This document shows positions 28,500 to 38,923 of a stretch of DNA of 64,000 bases, in pieces. Origin of the DNA: Erwinia sp. OLFS4 (lineage in GTDB: Bacteria > Pseudomonadota > Gammaproteobacteria > Enterobacterales > Enterobacteriaceae). The translations under genes were made by a program, and so were the position numbers. The stretch is from NCBI RefSeq assembly GCF_002752165.1, contig NZ_MOMB01000046.1, positions 124,001-188,000 on the forward strand. Reading direction: 5' to 3'. The notes beneath the pieces are model-generated. The model had not been told where the DNA came from. It did no database searches and saw only the letters and a list, made by a program, of their open reading frames with translations. Every line of letters begins with the position of its first letter. Positions within the stretch are counted from its first letter, which is position 1.

Positions 28500-28700
28500 T
28501 ATTTACGCACGCCTGGTCACACCGGAAAAATGTGTTCAGGTTACAACGTGGAGCCCTAACCGGTTGTTGTCATACTGACCATCCGCCGGCACACAGCGTA
28601 CCCAGGCAACGGATAACGCCGGCCAATAAACAGGTAATTTTCATCTGTCCTGCCACTGGACAGCCCTAACCCTTACATGAGTGAAAGACAAAAAAACGCC

Positions 28701-29579
28701 ATGAGCGATGACCATTCTCAGAGTAGCGACGGCCCCAATAGTAAAAAGGGCTTTTTTGCCCTTATTCTTAATCAGCTGTTTCACGGCGAACCTAAAAACC
28801 GTGATGAGCTACTGGAACTGATCCGAGACTCCGAGCAAAAAGAACTGATCGACCCGGACACGCGCGATATGCTGGAAGGCGTAATGGATGTCGCGAAACA
28901 ACGCGTTCGCGACATTATGATCCCCCGCTCGCAGATGATTACCCTCAAACATAACCAGACGCTGGATGAATGTCTGAATGTTATCGTTGAATCAGCCCAC
29001 TCGCGCTTTCCGGTGATCAGTGAAGATCGCGACCACGTGGAAGGCATTCTGATGGCAAAAGACCTGCTGCCTTTTATGAGCAGTGAATCAGAATCGTTCA
29101 GTATTGAAAAAGTGCTGCGTAACGCCGTGGTCGTGCCGGAAAGTAAGCGCGTCGACCGCATGCTGAAAGAGTTCCGCTCTCAGCGTTATCATATGGCCAT
29201 CGTGATTGATGAATTTGGCGGCGTCTCTGGTCTGGTCACCATTGAGGATATTCTTGAACTGATCGTCGGTGAAATCGAAGACGAATATGACGATGAAGAA
29301 GATCGCGACATCCGTCAGCTCAGTCGCCATACTTTTACCGTGCGGGCGCTGACCTCAATTGAAGATTTTAATAAAATCTTCCGGACGGGTTTCAGCGATG
29401 AAGAAGTGGATACTATCGGCGGGCTGGTGATGCAGGCCTTTGGCCACCTGCCATCCCGCGGAGAAAGTATTACCATTGATGATTACCAGTTTAAAGTTGC
29501 AATGGCTGACAGCCGCCGTATTATTCAGGTTCACGTCCGCATTCCGGAAAATGCCCCATTACCTACGCTGGATGAATAA
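28701..29579 (+). CDS. corC: CBS-domain protein YbeX (CorC)
   Basis: This 292-residue protein has two CBS repeats (about residues 60-185; [11 protein letters not shown] and [12 protein letters not shown]) and a C-terminal CorC/HlyC domain (about 200-285). It has been linked to Mg2+/Co2+ efflux with CorA and, in the ybeZYX operon, to ribosome metabolism. It lacks membrane spans. Starting at this ATG gives exactly the E. coli length; an ATG eight codons upstream (28677) is in frame, and neither has a strong ribosome site. Confidence 0.93.
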   Translation: MSDDHSQSSDGPNSKKGFFALILNQLFHGEPKNRDELLELIRDSEQKELIDPDTRDMLEGVMDVAKQRVRDIMIPRSQMITLKHNQTLDECLNVIVESAHSRFPVISEDRDHVEGILMAKDLLPFMSSESESFSIEKVLRNAVVVPESKRVDRMLKEFRSQRYHMAIVIDEFGGVSGLVTIEDILELIVGEIEDEYDDEEDRDIRQLSRHTFTVRALTSIEDFNKIFRTGFSDEEVDTIGGLVMQAFGHLPSRGESITIDDYQFKVAMADSRRIIQVHVRIPENAPLPTLDE

Positions 29580-29588
29580 AACATTCCC

Positions 29589-31118
29589 ATGAACATGGCA
29601 ACACTGCTTCAGTGCCAGCGGACTCGTCTGCTGCTGGCGTTGTTAACCGGCGCCTGCGGCACCCTTTCTTTTTCCCCCTATGACTTCTGGCCAGCAGCCC
29701 TGGTTTCACTGATGGGCCTGCTGGGACTGATGTTATCACGTCGGCCGGCGCAGGCGGCGGCTATCGGTTTTAGCTGGGGGCTTGGCCTGTTTGGTAGCGG
29801 TATTCATTGGGTCTATGTCAGCATTGCCACTTTCGGTGGTATGCCCGGTCCGGTCAATATCGCCCTGGTCGTCCTGCTTGCCGCCTATCTGTCGCTCTAT
29901 CCGCTGTTATTTTCAGCGGTACTCAGCCGGTTATTTCCACACACAACGCCATTACGTCTTGCGCTGGCGGCACCGGTACTCTGGCAGATCAGCGAATTTT
30001 TACGCGGCTGGGTACTAACCGGCTTTCCCTGGCTGCAATTTGGCTACAGCCAGATTAACGGGCCACTAAAGGGCATTGCTCCCCTGCTCGGCGTGGAGGG
30101 CATCACCTTCCTGCTGGTCATTATTAGTGGTGTTGCGGTTTACGCTTTGCGCCAGCACAGCTGGCGCGCGGCCGTCATCGCGCTGGGACTGCTGGTATTG
30201 CCCTGGCCATTGCGCCTGATAAGCTGGTACCAGGCCCAGCCGGATCGGACGCTGCAGGTTGCGCTGGTACAGGGAAACATTCCCCAGTCACTGAAATGGA
30301 ACCCTGACCAACTGCGTAACACTCTGGAAATCTACAGCAGCCTGACACGCCCGCTGATGGGAAAAGATTCGGTGATTATCTGGCCCGAATCGGCCATCCC
30401 CGATTTGGAAAGCAATCAGCAACCTTTTTTAATCGCTGCCGACAAAGCGTTGCGCGCCGCCGGAAGTTCACTGGTTACCGGTATTGTTGACTCAAGACTG
30501 GAAAACAATCGTTACCATGATTACAACTCAATTATTGTGCTGGGCAATAAAACACCATACAACTATCTGAGCACCGACCGTTATCAGAAAAACCATCTGG
30601 TCCCCTTTGGCGAATTCGTTCCGCTGGCCTCGCTGCTGCGCCCACTGGCACCCTTTTTTAACTTACCGATGTCAGGCTTCAGCCGCGGTCCGTATCAGCA
30701 GCCGCAGCTCAAAGTGGCCGGTTATAATCTGACGGCGGCTATCTGCTATGAAATCGTGCTTGGTCAGCAGGTACGTGACAACTTCCGTCCGGACACCAAC
30801 TTCCTGCTCACCATCTCTAACGATGCATGGTTTGGCCATTCAATTGGTCCATGGCAACATTTTCAGATGGCGCGCATGCGTGCACTGGAGCTGGGCCGAC
30901 CGCTGCTGCGCAGTACCAATAACGGCGTCACCGGCATTATCAACGCCGATGGCAGTCTTGCCAGCACCCTGCCCCAGTTCACCCGCGAAGTATTGCAGGC
31001 CCAGGTGACGCCAGCCAGCGGCCTGACGCCGTATGCGCGGACCGGTAATCTGTCCATCTGGCTGATTACGCTGGTCAGCGCCCTGATACTGGCGGTAAAT
31101 CGCTGGCGCCGACCTTAA
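29589..31118 (+). CDS. lnt: Apolipoprotein N-acyltransferase Lnt
   Basis: This 509-residue inner-membrane enzyme adds the third acyl chain to the N-terminal cysteine of lipoproteins, needed for export of lipoproteins such as LptE and RlpA encoded here. N-terminal membrane helices (residues ~10-205) are followed by a periplasmic nitrilase-like domain with catalytic E267, K334 and C386 ([19 protein letters not shown]), and a last C-terminal helix. It starts 9 bp after ybeX. Confidence 0.97.
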   Translation: MNMATLLQCQRTRLLLALLTGACGTLSFSPYDFWPAALVSLMGLLGLMLSRRPAQAAAIGFSWGLGLFGSGIHWVYVSIATFGGMPGPVNIALVVLLAAYLSLYPLLFSAVLSRLFPHTTPLRLALAAPVLWQISEFLRGWVLTGFPWLQFGYSQINGPLKGIAPLLGVEGITFLLVIISGVAVYALRQHSWRAAVIALGLLVLPWPLRLISWYQAQPDRTLQVALVQGNIPQSLKWNPDQLRNTLEIYSSLTRPLMGKDSVIIWPESAIPDLESNQQPFLIAADKALRAAGSSLVTGIVDSRLENNRYHDYNSIIVLGNKTPYNYLSTDRYQKNHLVPFGEFVPLASLLRPLAPFFNLPMSGFSRGPYQQPQLKVAGYNLTAAICYEIVLGQQVRDNFRPDTNFLLTISNDAWFGHSIGPWQHFQMARMRALELGRPLLRSTNNGVTGIINADGSLASTLPQFTREVLQAQVTPASGLTPYARTGNLSIWLITLVSALILAVNRWRRP

Positions 31119-31594
31119 CCGGGACAGCGGCAGCGCCATAGCAATATAGCTACAGATTGCCACTGGCGCTGCCGCCTGCTCAGTAAGCCCCCCTCGCTTG
31201 CCGGTCGTCTCTCAGCGGCGAAGCCCGCCGCCGTTTTCGTCCTTTCTTCACCCGCGTGCCCCTGGAATAAAACCGCCAGCGCCCGGCTACCTGGCATGAC
31301 TATTGCTAATTATTTCCGGGAAATAGCAGGGTTGCACGGTCATCGGATAACCGATCGCTGGTTTGCACCATTTGGCAGCGGCGGATGCGCCTTAATAGCG
31401 CAATGCCGCGAGGGGTGCCTCAATTTGGTGCGGCATGCTTCGCAAAAAAGAAACTTTTCTGTTTCCCGCAGTTAACATTCAGCTATTTTAGTGGAGGGCT
31501 TACCTCCTCAGGCAGCACTCTTTCGGACAAAAACACAACATCTCTGACGCATTTAATTTTATTAACTGCGCCAAACCTTATTAAGGAGCTGGAA
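31119..31594 (+). other. lnt-gltI intergenic region
   Basis: This 476-bp gene-free stretch holds a perfect 12-bp inverted repeat just after lnt (annotated separately). The right half should contain the gltI promoter, but I cannot pick convincing -35/-10 boxes, and no sequence fits the sigma-54 GG-N10-GC spacing. Nothing else is recognisable. An in-frame upstream extension of gltI into this region is not coding. Confidence 0.5.
31127..31175. repeat. 12-bp inverted repeat downstream of lnt
   Basis: GCGGCAGCGCCA (31127-31138) and TGGCGCTGCCGC (31164-31175) are perfect complements around a 25-nt spacer, starting 9 bp after the lnt stop. No T-run follows. It could be a REP-like element or an mRNA 3'-end stabiliser. 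Confidence 0.65.
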
Positions 31595-32491
31595 ATGCAG
31601 ATGCGTAAACTGACGCTCTCTCTGATGCTGCTCACAGCGGCAGCGACGACGGTCCAGGCTGAAGACCTGGCGGGTACGCTGAAGAAAATTAATGACAGCG
31701 GCGTTATTGTCGTGGGTCATCGCGAATCTTCCGTGCCCTTTTCTTATTATGATAACCAGCGAAAAGTCGTCGGCTATTCCCAGGAATACACGAATGCCAT
31801 CGTCGATGCGGTGAAGGCCAAACTGAACAAGCCCGGGCTGCAGGTTAAAATGTTGCCTATCACCTCACAAAACCGTATTCCGCTGCTGCAAAACGGAACT
31901 TATGACATTGAGTGTGGCTCCACCACCAATAACCTGGAACGCCAGAAACAAGCCGCATTCTCTGACACCATTTTTGTCATTGGTACGCGGTTACTGACCA
32001 AAAAAGGTGGGCCAGTAAAAGACTTTGCCGACCTGAAAGGCAAAACCGTAGTGGTGACATCCGGTACCACCTCAGAAGTGCTGCTTAACAAGCTCAACGA
32101 TGAGAAGAAAATGGGCATGCGCATTATCAGCACCAAAGATCACGGCGACTCTTTCCGCACCCTGGAAAGCGGACGTGCGGTGGCCTTTATGATGGATGAC
32201 GCGCTGCTGGCCGGTGAACGTGCCAAAGCCAAACAACCCGATCAATGGGAAATCGTCGGTACTCCCCAGTCTAAAGAAGCCTATGGTTGTATGCTGCGTA
32301 AAGACGATCCGGCGTTTAAAACCCTGGTTGACGATACCATTGCTAAAGCACAGACCTCCGGTCAGGCTGAGAAGTGGTTTGATACCTGGTTCAAGCAGCC
32401 AATTCCGCCCAAAAATCTCAATATGAACTTTGAACTGTCAGAAGATATGAAGGCGACCTTTAAAACACCCAATGATAAAGCACTCAACTAA
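31595..32491 (+). CDS. gltI: Glutamate/aspartate ABC transporter substrate-binding protein GltI
   Basis: This 298-residue periplasmic binding protein of the polar amino-acid family has signal peptide MQMRKLTLSLMLLTAAATTVQA before ED, split at about residue 22. Binding-site signatures are VVGHRESSVPFSYY, SQNRIPLLQNG and FECGSTTN-like IECGSTTNN. It delivers glutamate and aspartate to the GltJKL permease. AAGGAG precedes the ATG. An ATG two codons further in is also possible. Confidence 0.96.
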   Translation: MQMRKLTLSLMLLTAAATTVQAEDLAGTLKKINDSGVIVVGHRESSVPFSYYDNQRKVVGYSQEYTNAIVDAVKAKLNKPGLQVKMLPITSQNRIPLLQNGTYDIECGSTTNNLERQKQAAFSDTIFVIGTRLLTKKGGPVKDFADLKGKTVVVTSGTTSEVLLNKLNDEKKMGMRIISTKDHGDSFRTLESGRAVAFMMDDALLAGERAKAKQPDQWEIVGTPQSKEAYGCMLRKDDPAFKTLVDDTIAKAQTSGQAEKWFDTWFKQPIPPKNLNMNFELSEDMKATFKTPNDKALN

Positions 32492-32627
32492 TAATGACGA
32501 TAAGGGCAGCACGCTGCCCTGTGATTGTTGACAACAGGCTCGGACAGACACCGCCAGAGCCGTTCCCTCTGGCTGTAACACACAGAAGCCTCGCATCAAT
32601 CTTAGGGTAGCACCGCTACCCTTTTTT
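32465..32627 (+). ncRNA. sroC: Candidate SroC small RNA (gltI-gltJ intergenic)
   Basis: In E. coli and Salmonella SroC is an RNase E product of about 160 nt from the gltI 3' end and gltI-gltJ gap, ending at an intrinsic terminator; it acts as a sponge for GcvB. Here the 149-bp gap has the same layout: a hairpin AGGGCAG/CTGCCCT at 32503-32520, an unpaired middle, and a terminator hairpin just before gltJ. The 5' end is a guess, and I judged it by position and structure, not alignment. Confidence 0.55.
32604..32627 (+). terminator. Intrinsic terminator in the gltI-gltJ gap
   Basis: AGGGTAGC (32604-32611) and GCTACCCT (32615-32622) form a perfect 8-bp stem with loop ACC and a T-run. It lies upstream of gltJ, so it should partly terminate the operon. 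That would give more GltI than permease and define the 3' end of the sRNA candidate. Confidence 0.88.
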
Positions 32628-32640
32628 CAACGGAGTATGT

Positions 32641-33381
32641 ATGTCCATAGACTGGAACTGGGGAATCTTTTTGCAACAGGCCCCGTTCGGCAATACCACC
32701 TATCTCGGCTGGCTGTGGGCAGGATTCCAGACCACCGTGGAAGTGTCACTGTGCGCATGGATAATTGCTTTTCTGGTGGGTTCTCTCTTCGGTATTTTAC
32801 GTACCGTTCCCCATCGCTGGCTGTCCGCAATTGGCACCTGCTATGTTGAGTTGTTCCGCAACATTCCGCTGATTGTCCAGTTTTTTATCTGGTATCTGGT
32901 TGTGCCTGAACTGCTGCCGGAATCCCTCGGCACCTGGTTTAAACAGGATCTTGATCCGACTATTCAGTTTTTTGTTTCCTCGGTATTTTGTCTTGGCCTG
33001 TTCACCGCAGCCCGCGTCTGCGAACAGGTCCGCGCCGCGATTCAATCGCTACCACGTGGACAGCAAAATGCCGGTCTGGCAATGGGATTGACGCTGCCGC
33101 AGACTTACCGTTATGTGCTGCTCCCTAACGCATACCGCGTGATTGTGCCTCCAATGACCTCAGAAATGCTGAATCTGGTAAAAAACTCGTCGGTGGCCTC
33201 AACGATTGGTCTGGTAGATATGGCGGCACAGGCAGGCAAACTGCTTGATTATTCTGCACATGCCTATGAGTCCTTTACTGCTATCACCCTCGCCTACATC
33301 GCCATTAATCTGGTGATCATGCTGCTGATGATGCTCGTTGAACGTAAAGTCCGTCTGCCCGGCAATATGGGAGGTAAATAA
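32641..33381 (+). CDS. gltJ: Glutamate/aspartate ABC transporter permease GltJ
   Basis: This 246-residue inner-membrane permease of the HisMQ type has about five membrane spans and the ABC-permease EAA-like loop around [20 protein letters not shown] (residues ~138-157). It forms the channel with GltK. CGGAG precedes the ATG. Its stop overlaps the gltK start by 1 bp (TAATG). Confidence 0.96.
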   Translation: MSIDWNWGIFLQQAPFGNTTYLGWLWAGFQTTVEVSLCAWIIAFLVGSLFGILRTVPHRWLSAIGTCYVELFRNIPLIVQFFIWYLVVPELLPESLGTWFKQDLDPTIQFFVSSVFCLGLFTAARVCEQVRAAIQSLPRGQQNAGLAMGLTLPQTYRYVLLPNAYRVIVPPMTSEMLNLVKNSSVASTIGLVDMAAQAGKLLDYSAHAYESFTAITLAYIAINLVIMLLMMLVERKVRLPGNMGGK

Positions 33382-34058
33382 TGTACCAGTTTGACTGGAG
33401 TACCATTGTTCCCAATCTGCCGTGGCTACTGGCTGGCATGGTAGTCACCCTGAAAATCACTGTCACTGCGGTGGTGTTTGGCATTATCTGGGGCACCCTG
33501 CTGGCGGTGATGCGCCTGTCGGGCTTCCGGCCAATCAGCTGGTTTGCCCGACTCTACGTTAACCTGTTTCGTTCGGTGCCGTTAGTGATGGTACTGCTGT
33601 GGTTCTATCTGGTGGTTCCCGGCTTCCTGCAGCAGGTCATGGGGTTATCCCCCAAAAGCGATATCCGACTGATTTCTGCCATGGTGGCCTTTTCCCTGTT
33701 TGAAGCAGCTTATTATTCGGAAATTATTCGTGCCGGCATCCAGAGTATCGCCCGCGGTCAATCAAATGCGGCGCTGGCGCTGGGCATGACCTATAGCCAG
33801 TCAATGCGGCTGATTATTTTACCCCAGGCATTTCGCGCCATGGTGCCGCTATTACTGACTCAGGGCATCGTGCTGTTTCAGGATACCTCACTGGTTTATG
33901 TATTAAGCCTCGCCGATTTCTTCCGCACCGCCGATACCATTGGCGTTAACAGTGGCACTGAAATCGAAATGGTGCTGTTTGCCGGTGCGGTTTACTTTGT
34001 ATTTAGTCTCAGCGCTTCACTGCTGGTCAGCTACTTAAAGAAAAAAAGGACAGTTTAA
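33381..34058 (+). CDS. gltK: Glutamate/aspartate ABC transporter permease GltK
   Basis: This 225-residue partner permease of GltJ has five predicted membrane helices and the EAA-type loop in [20 protein letters not shown] (residues ~128-147). It begins within the gltJ stop codon and ends directly before the gltL ATG, so the three genes are tightly coupled. Confidence 0.96.
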   Translation: MYQFDWSTIVPNLPWLLAGMVVTLKITVTAVVFGIIWGTLLAVMRLSGFRPISWFARLYVNLFRSVPLVMVLLWFYLVVPGFLQQVMGLSPKSDIRLISAMVAFSLFEAAYYSEIIRAGIQSIARGQSNAALALGMTYSQSMRLIILPQAFRAMVPLLLTQGIVLFQDTSLVYVLSLADFFRTADTIGVNSGTEIEMVLFAGAVYFVFSLSASLLVSYLKKKRTV

Positions 34059-34784
34059 ATGATTACCCTGAAAAATATTTCAAAGTGGTATGGTCACTTT
34101 CAGGTGCTGACCGATTGCTCAACAGAAGTCAATAAAGGGGAAGTTGTGGTTGTTTGTGGTCCCTCTGGTTCCGGCAAATCCACCCTGATAAAAACGGTAA
34201 ACGGCCTCGAACCGGTGCAACAGGGCAGTATCATGGTTAACGGCACTGAAGTCACCAACAGAAAAACCAATCTGGCAAAACTGCGCTCACACGTGGGTAT
34301 GGTTTTCCAGCATTTTGAACTGTTCCCGCATCTGACCATCATTGATAACCTGGCGCTGGCGCAGATTAAAGTTCTCAAACGCGATAAAACCGCTGCCCGG
34401 CAGAAGGGATTAAAACTGCTTGAACGCGTTGGGCTGACGGCACATGCCAACAAGCATCCAGGCCAGCTTTCCGGGGGGCAGCAACAGCGCGTAGCCATCG
34501 CACGCGCGCTCTGTATGGACCCGGTGGCAATGTTATTTGACGAGCCGACCTCCGCCCTGGATCCGGAGATGATTAACGAGGTGCTCGACGTGATGGTTGA
34601 GCTGGCCAACGAAGGGATGACGATGATGGTGGTCACACACGAAATGGGGTTTGCCCGCAAAGTCGCCAATCGCGTCATCTTTATGGATGAGGGTAAAATC
34701 ATCGAAGATGCCAACAAAGATGACTTCTTTTCCAACCCCAGGTCCGAGCGAGCACGCGATTTTCTCGCTAAAATTCTGCACTGA
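34059..34784 (+). CDS. gltL: Glutamate/aspartate ABC transporter ATP-binding protein GltL
   Basis: This 241-residue ABC ATPase has Walker A GPSGSGKSTLIK near residue 36, signature LSGGQQQRVAIARAL near 134, Walker B AMLFDEPTSALDPE and a switch histidine in VVTHEMGFA. It energises uptake through GltJK. Last gene of gltIJKL, followed by a strong terminator. Confidence 0.97.
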   Translation: MITLKNISKWYGHFQVLTDCSTEVNKGEVVVVCGPSGSGKSTLIKTVNGLEPVQQGSIMVNGTEVTNRKTNLAKLRSHVGMVFQHFELFPHLTIIDNLALAQIKVLKRDKTAARQKGLKLLERVGLTAHANKHPGQLSGGQQQRVAIARALCMDPVAMLFDEPTSALDPEMINEVLDVMVELANEGMTMMVVTHEMGFARKVANRVIFMDEGKIIEDANKDDFFSNPRSERARDFLAKILH

Positions 34785-34789
34785 TCGCG

Positions 34790-34820
34790 TCAAGGCCGCC
34801 ACGCGGCCTTGATCTTTTTT
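34790..34820 (+). terminator. Intrinsic terminator of gltIJKL
   Basis: TCAAGGCCGC and GCGGCCTTGA form a perfect 10-bp stem with loop CAC, followed by TCTTTTTT. It begins 6 bp after the gltL stop. Confidence 0.93.
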
Positions 34821-34976
34821 CGCCCGCAAACAGCCTGTAATCTGCCACTTTTTTGCGTCTGTCTCAGCCTGACATTAACAACACCCCGCTGTGAGGGTCA
34901 CGCCCACAAATCAATCGGCCGGCTTTTCACTGGCGTCTGTTGTCATGCCTGCAACGTTTTTTATTACCGGCACAGA

Positions 34977-35005
34977 CAGAAAACCGGGCCTTGTAACAAA
35001 GCCCG
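34977..35005 (-). terminator. Probable terminator of ybeL
   Basis: On the minus strand CGGGCTTTG and CAAGGCCCG pair over 9 bp with one G-U pair and a TTA loop, followed by GTTTTC. It lies 9 bp beyond the ybeL stop. Confidence 0.6.
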
Positions 35006-35013
35006 CTAAGCTG

Positions 35014-35499
35014 TCAGGGAGTAAACGGCTGACGATAGAAGCTGTCATGACCACACTGCGGGCAATGTGCCAGGGTTTCCGGTGTATAAATTTCGCGGGT
35101 AAACTGACAGCGCTCACAAACCAGTTTCCCCAGCCCAACCACTTCACCACTGTGGTAAACGCCGTGATGATTAAGATCTTCAAACACATCATGCCATTCA
35201 AGCTGGCTGCGGTCAGTGATATCAGCCAGTTCCTTCCATAAACTCTGGCGAATAACCCGCATAAATACGCTGTCACTGAATTCTTCGGCCTGGTTTTCCT
35301 GATAACTGCGGGCAAATTCACTCAGATCGCGGCGTAACGCCTGTAAAATCTGCTCAGGTTGATGTGGCTGAAGCCCGGGCCAGTCCGCCAGTTCATGCTG
35401 CGCATGTTGCATCAGTTTATCGATACTGCGTTCACCCTGACGCAAGCGCTCCGTTAACCTGGCCAGTAATTCACGATATGCATAGGTAACGTTGCTCAT
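35014..35499 (-). CDS. ybeL: Zinc ribbon-containing protein YbeL
   Basis: This 161-residue DUF1451 protein has a long helical N-terminal region (residues ~1-110) and a C-terminal zinc ribbon formed by LVCERCQF and HCPQCGHD. It matches E. coli YbeL, whose function is unknown. It diverges from leuS, as in E. coli. GGAG precedes the ATG. Confidence 0.92.
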   Translation of the reverse strand: MSNVTYAYRELLARLTERLRQGERSIDKLMQHAQHELADWPGLQPHQPEQILQALRRDLSEFARSYQENQAEEFSDSVFMRVIRQSLWKELADITDRSQLEWHDVFEDLNHHGVYHSGEVVGLGKLVCERCQFTREIYTPETLAHCPQCGHDSFYRQPFTP

Positions 35500-35735
35500 T
35501 GCACTCTCCTTATTTTCGGGGTCCTCCGGTTAAGTTTAGAGAATCTCAGCATTTTTGTCGGGCTGGCGGGCAGAAAAAAGTCCCCATAACAAGGAAACAT
35601 GATTAATGCCGGTTCATCCGCGCTTTGCTGTTGTTGCGCTGGATGCTTATCGGCTATGCTATGCGGATTTCCAAACATTCGCGCGTTGTGGCAGTTTTGG
35701 CTAACTGCACGCACCACAAAGGAACAAAGCCCGTC

Positions 35736-38321
35736 ATGCAAGAGCAATTCCGACCGGAAGAGATTGAATCCCAGGTCCAGCGACACTGGGAACAACAGCA
35801 AACGTTCAAAGTCACGGAAGACGCAGGTAAAGAGAAGTATTACTGCCTGTCAATGCTCCCTTATCCCTCCGGCCGGCTGCATATAGGGCATGTGCGTAAT
35901 TACACCATTGGTGATGTCATTTCACGCTATCAGCGCCTACAGGGTAAAAACGTTCTGCAACCTATCGGCTGGGACGCTTTTGGCCTGCCGGCAGAAGGTG
36001 CCGCCGTCAAAAACAATACCGCCCCGGCGCCCTGGACGTATGACAACATTGAATATATGAAAAACCAGCTTAAACAGCTGGGATTTGCTTATGACTGGAG
36101 CCGCGAGCTGGCAACCTGTCAGCCGGAATACTACCGCTGGGAACAGTGGTTTTTTGCCCGGTTATACGAAAAGGGACTGGTTTACAAAAAAACCGCTGCC
36201 GTCAACTGGTGCCCGAACGATCAGACGGTGCTGGCGAACGAACAGGTAATTGATGGCTGCTGCTGGCGCTGCGATAGCAAAGTCGAACGCAAAGAGATCC
36301 CGCAGTGGTTTGTTAAAATTACCGATTATGCGGATGAACTGTTAAACGATCTTGATAAGCTGGATGACTGGCCGGAAACGGTAAAAACCATGCAGCGTAA
36401 CTGGATTGGCCGCTCTGAAGGGGTCGAAATTACCTTCGATGTTGCCGACAGCGCAGAAAAAATTACGGTGTACACTACCCGGCCTGATACGTTTATTGGT
36501 GCGACCTACCTCGCGGTAGCGGCGGGCCACCCGCTGGCGATCCAGGCCAGCGCCAGCCATCCGGCACTGGCTGATTTTATTGCAGAATGCCGTAATACCA
36601 AAGTTGCCGAAGCCGAAATGGCAACCATGGAGAAAAAAGGCATGGCAACCGGACTGTTTGCCCTGCATCCGCTGACCGGTGAAAAAATCCCGGTGTGGGT
36701 AGCCAACTTTGTGCTGATGGAATATGGCACCGGCGCGGTAATGGCTGTTCCTGCCCATGACCAGCGTGACTGGGAATTTGCCAACAAATACCACTTACCG
36801 ATTAAACCGGTGATCCTCAATCAGGATGGCAGTGAGCCGGATGTCAGCCTGGCGGCGATGACCGAAAAAGGCGTGTTGTTTAATTCCGGCGAATTCAGCG
36901 GGCTGGATCACCAGGCAGGTTTTAACGCCATTGCCGATAAACTGGCAGCGATGGGCGCTGGGGCACGGAAAGTTAATTACCGGTTGCGCGACTGGGGCGT
37001 ATCCCGTCAGCGTTACTGGGGCGCTCCCATTCCAATGGTCACCCTGGAAGATGGCAGTGTAATGCCTGCACCAGACGATCAGCTGCCAGTGCTGCTGCCA
37101 GAAGACGTGGTAATGGATGGTATCACCAGCCCGATTAAGGCCGACCCGGAATGGGCAAAAACCACGGTTAACGGCCAGCCAGCGCTGCGTGAAACCGATA
37201 CCTTTGATACTTTTATGGAATCATCCTGGTATTACGCGCGCTATACCTGCCCTGATTACGATAAAGGCATGCTCGATCCGGCTGCGGCGAATTACTGGCT
37301 GCCAGTTGACCAGTACGTAGGAGGCATTGAACATGCCATCATGCATCTGATGTACTTCCGCTTCTACCATAAACTGTTGCGCGATGCCGGGCTGGTGAAC
37401 TCAGACGAGCCGGCAAAACGCCTGCTGTGTCAGGGAATGGTGCTGGCAGATGCGTTTTATTACACTGGCGCCAACGGCGAACGTAACTGGGTATCGCCAG
37501 TGGATGTCAGCATTGAGCGTGACGAAAAAGGCCGCATTACCCGGGCGCAAGACAAACAGGGCCATGAACTGGTTTATGCCGGCATGAGCAAAATGTCGAA
37601 GTCAAAAAACAATGGTATTGACCCGCAGGTGATGGTCGAGCGCTATGGTGCAGATACCGTTCGCCTGTTTATGATGTTTGCTTCACCGGCAGAAATGACG
37701 CTGGAATGGCAGGAGTCCGGGGTCGAGGGGGCGAATCGCTTCCTGAAACGCGTCTGGAAACTGGCCTTCGAACACAAGGAGAAAGGTCCCACCGTTGCGC
37801 TGGATCTTAACGCCCTGAATGACGAACAAAAAGCACTGCGGCGTGATCTGCATAAAACTATCGCCAAAGTGACGGACGATATCGGCCGCCGCCAGACATT
37901 TAACACCGCGATTGCTGCCATTATGGAACTGATGAACAAGCTGATCCGTGCCCCGCAGGACAGCCCGCAGGATCGTGCATTACTTCATGAAGCGCTGCTG
38001 GCGGTGGTGCCAATGCTCTACCCGTTTACGCCTCACACCAGCTTTGTGTTGTGGCAGGCACTGTCTGACAGCCGCGATGATATTGATCATGCTCGCTGGC
38101 CACAGGCAGATGAACAAGCGATGGTGGACGATTCCCTGCTGGTTGTCGTGCAGGTGAACGGAAAAGTGCGCGGAAAAATTACCGTTGCCGTCGATGCAAC
38201 CCAGGAGCAGGTTCAGGCTCGCGCCGCGCAGGAACATCTGGTGGCGAAATATCTCGATGGCGTCACCATTCGTAAAGTGATTTACGTACCAGGTAAACTG
38301 CTTAATCTGGTCGTGGGTTGA
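35736..38321 (+). CDS. leuS: Leucyl-tRNA synthetase LeuS
   Basis: This 861-residue class I synthetase charges tRNA-Leu, one of which (UAG) is encoded in this window. HIGH motif [15 protein letters not shown] lies near residues 40-54, the CP1 editing domain at about 220-420 ([24 protein letters not shown]) and the KMSKS loop [10 protein letters not shown] near 615. The ATG was fixed by the E. coli N-terminus MQEQ; the open frame extends upstream without family similarity. The stop is followed by the lptE ribosome site. Confidence 0.98.
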   Translation: MQEQFRPEEIESQVQRHWEQQQTFKVTEDAGKEKYYCLSMLPYPSGRLHIGHVRNYTIGDVISRYQRLQGKNVLQPIGWDAFGLPAEGAAVKNNTAPAPWTYDNIEYMKNQLKQLGFAYDWSRELATCQPEYYRWEQWFFARLYEKGLVYKKTAAVNWCPNDQTVLANEQVIDGCCWRCDSKVERKEIPQWFVKITDYADELLNDLDKLDDWPETVKTMQRNWIGRSEGVEITFDVADSAEKITVYTTRPDTFIGATYLAVAAGHPLAIQASASHPALADFIAECRNTKVAEAEMATMEKKGMATGLFALHPLTGEKIPVWVANFVLMEYGTGAVMAVPAHDQRDWEFANKYHLPIKPVILNQDGSEPDVSLAAMTEKGVLFNSGEFSGLDHQAGFNAIADKLAAMGAGARKVNYRLRDWGVSRQRYWGAPIPMVTLEDGSVMPAPDDQLPVLLPEDVVMDGITSPIKADPEWAKTTVNGQPALRETDTFDTFMESSWYYARYTCPDYDKGMLDPAAANYWLPVDQYVGGIEHAIMHLMYFRFYHKLLRDAGLVNSDEPAKRLLCQGMVLADAFYYTGANGERNWVSPVDVSIERDEKGRITRAQDKQGHELVYAGMSKMSKSKNNGIDPQVMVERYGADTVRLFMMFASPAEMTLEWQESGVEGANRFLKRVWKLAFEHKEKGPTVALDLNALNDEQKALRRDLHKTIAKVTDDIGRRQTFNTAIAAIMELMNKLIRAPQDSPQDRALLHEALLAVVPMLYPFTPHTSFVLWQALSDSRDDIDHARWPQADEQAMVDDSLLVVVQVNGKVRGKITVAVDATQEQVQARAAQEHLVAKYLDGVTIRKVIYVPGKLLNLVVG

Positions 38322-38335
38322 TGTCAGGAGGAACT

Positions 38336-38923
38336 GTGCGACACCCAATCGTAACGCTTATGCTCAGCCTGGCGGTGATGCTCACCGCCGGCTGCGGCTT
38401 TCATCTGCACGGCACCACTGCGGTACCACATGAACTGAAAACACTGATTGTTAACAGCAGCGATCCTTACGGTCCGCTGGCACGCGCGGTTCGTACCCAG
38501 CTGCGCCTGAACGACGTCACCATTGTTGAAGACAACGCCAGCACCCGTAAAGACTTGCCGTCATTGCGCCTTGGAGATGAAACCTTCGGCCGCGACACCG
38601 CCTCGGTCTTCCGGGATGGTAAAGCCGCCGAATATCAGATGGTCATGCGTGTGACCGCCCAGGTGCTGGTGCCCAATAAAGGTATATATCCCCTTTCGGT
38701 CACCGTGTTCCGCTCCTTCTTCGACAACCCGCTGGCTGCTCTGGCAAAAGATTCAGAGCAGACCATCATTATCGATGAAATGCGTACTCAGGCCGCCGAA
38801 CAGCTGGTACGTAAGCTGCTGACCGTCCACGCCGCCGAAGATGACAGCGCGGCGGCAAAAAACACTTCACCGGTGGTAGCCAGCCCGCGGGCTGCTATTG
38901 CGCCGGGCTCGCTGGGTAAATGA
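38336..38923 (+). CDS. lptE: LPS-assembly lipoprotein LptE
   Basis: This 195-residue outer-membrane lipoprotein plugs the LptD barrel and is essential for placing LPS on the cell surface. The signal peptide ends in the lipobox LTAGC, with the lipidated cysteine at about residue 19. The start is GTG with a near-perfect AGGAGG 4 bp upstream, the same start type as I recall for E. coli; earlier in-frame TTG and ATG codons overlap the leuS end. The stop overlaps holA by 4 bp. Confidence 0.95.
   Translation: MRHPIVTLMLSLAVMLTAGCGFHLHGTTAVPHELKTLIVNSSDPYGPLARAVRTQLRLNDVTIVEDNASTRKDLPSLRLGDETFGRDTASVFRDGKAAEYQMVMRVTAQVLVPNKGIYPLSVTVFRSFFDNPLAALAKDSEQTIIIDEMRTQAAEQLVRKLLTVHAAEDDSAAAKNTSPVVASPRAAIAPGSLGK

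Noticed and set aside
31400-31450. Possible sigma-54 promoter upstream of gltI
   Set aside because: The GG and GC dinucleotides are 8 bp apart instead of the required 10.
31385-31594. N-terminal extension of gltI by 70 codons
   Set aside because: It would bury the signal peptide; AAGGAG and the family start are at 31595.
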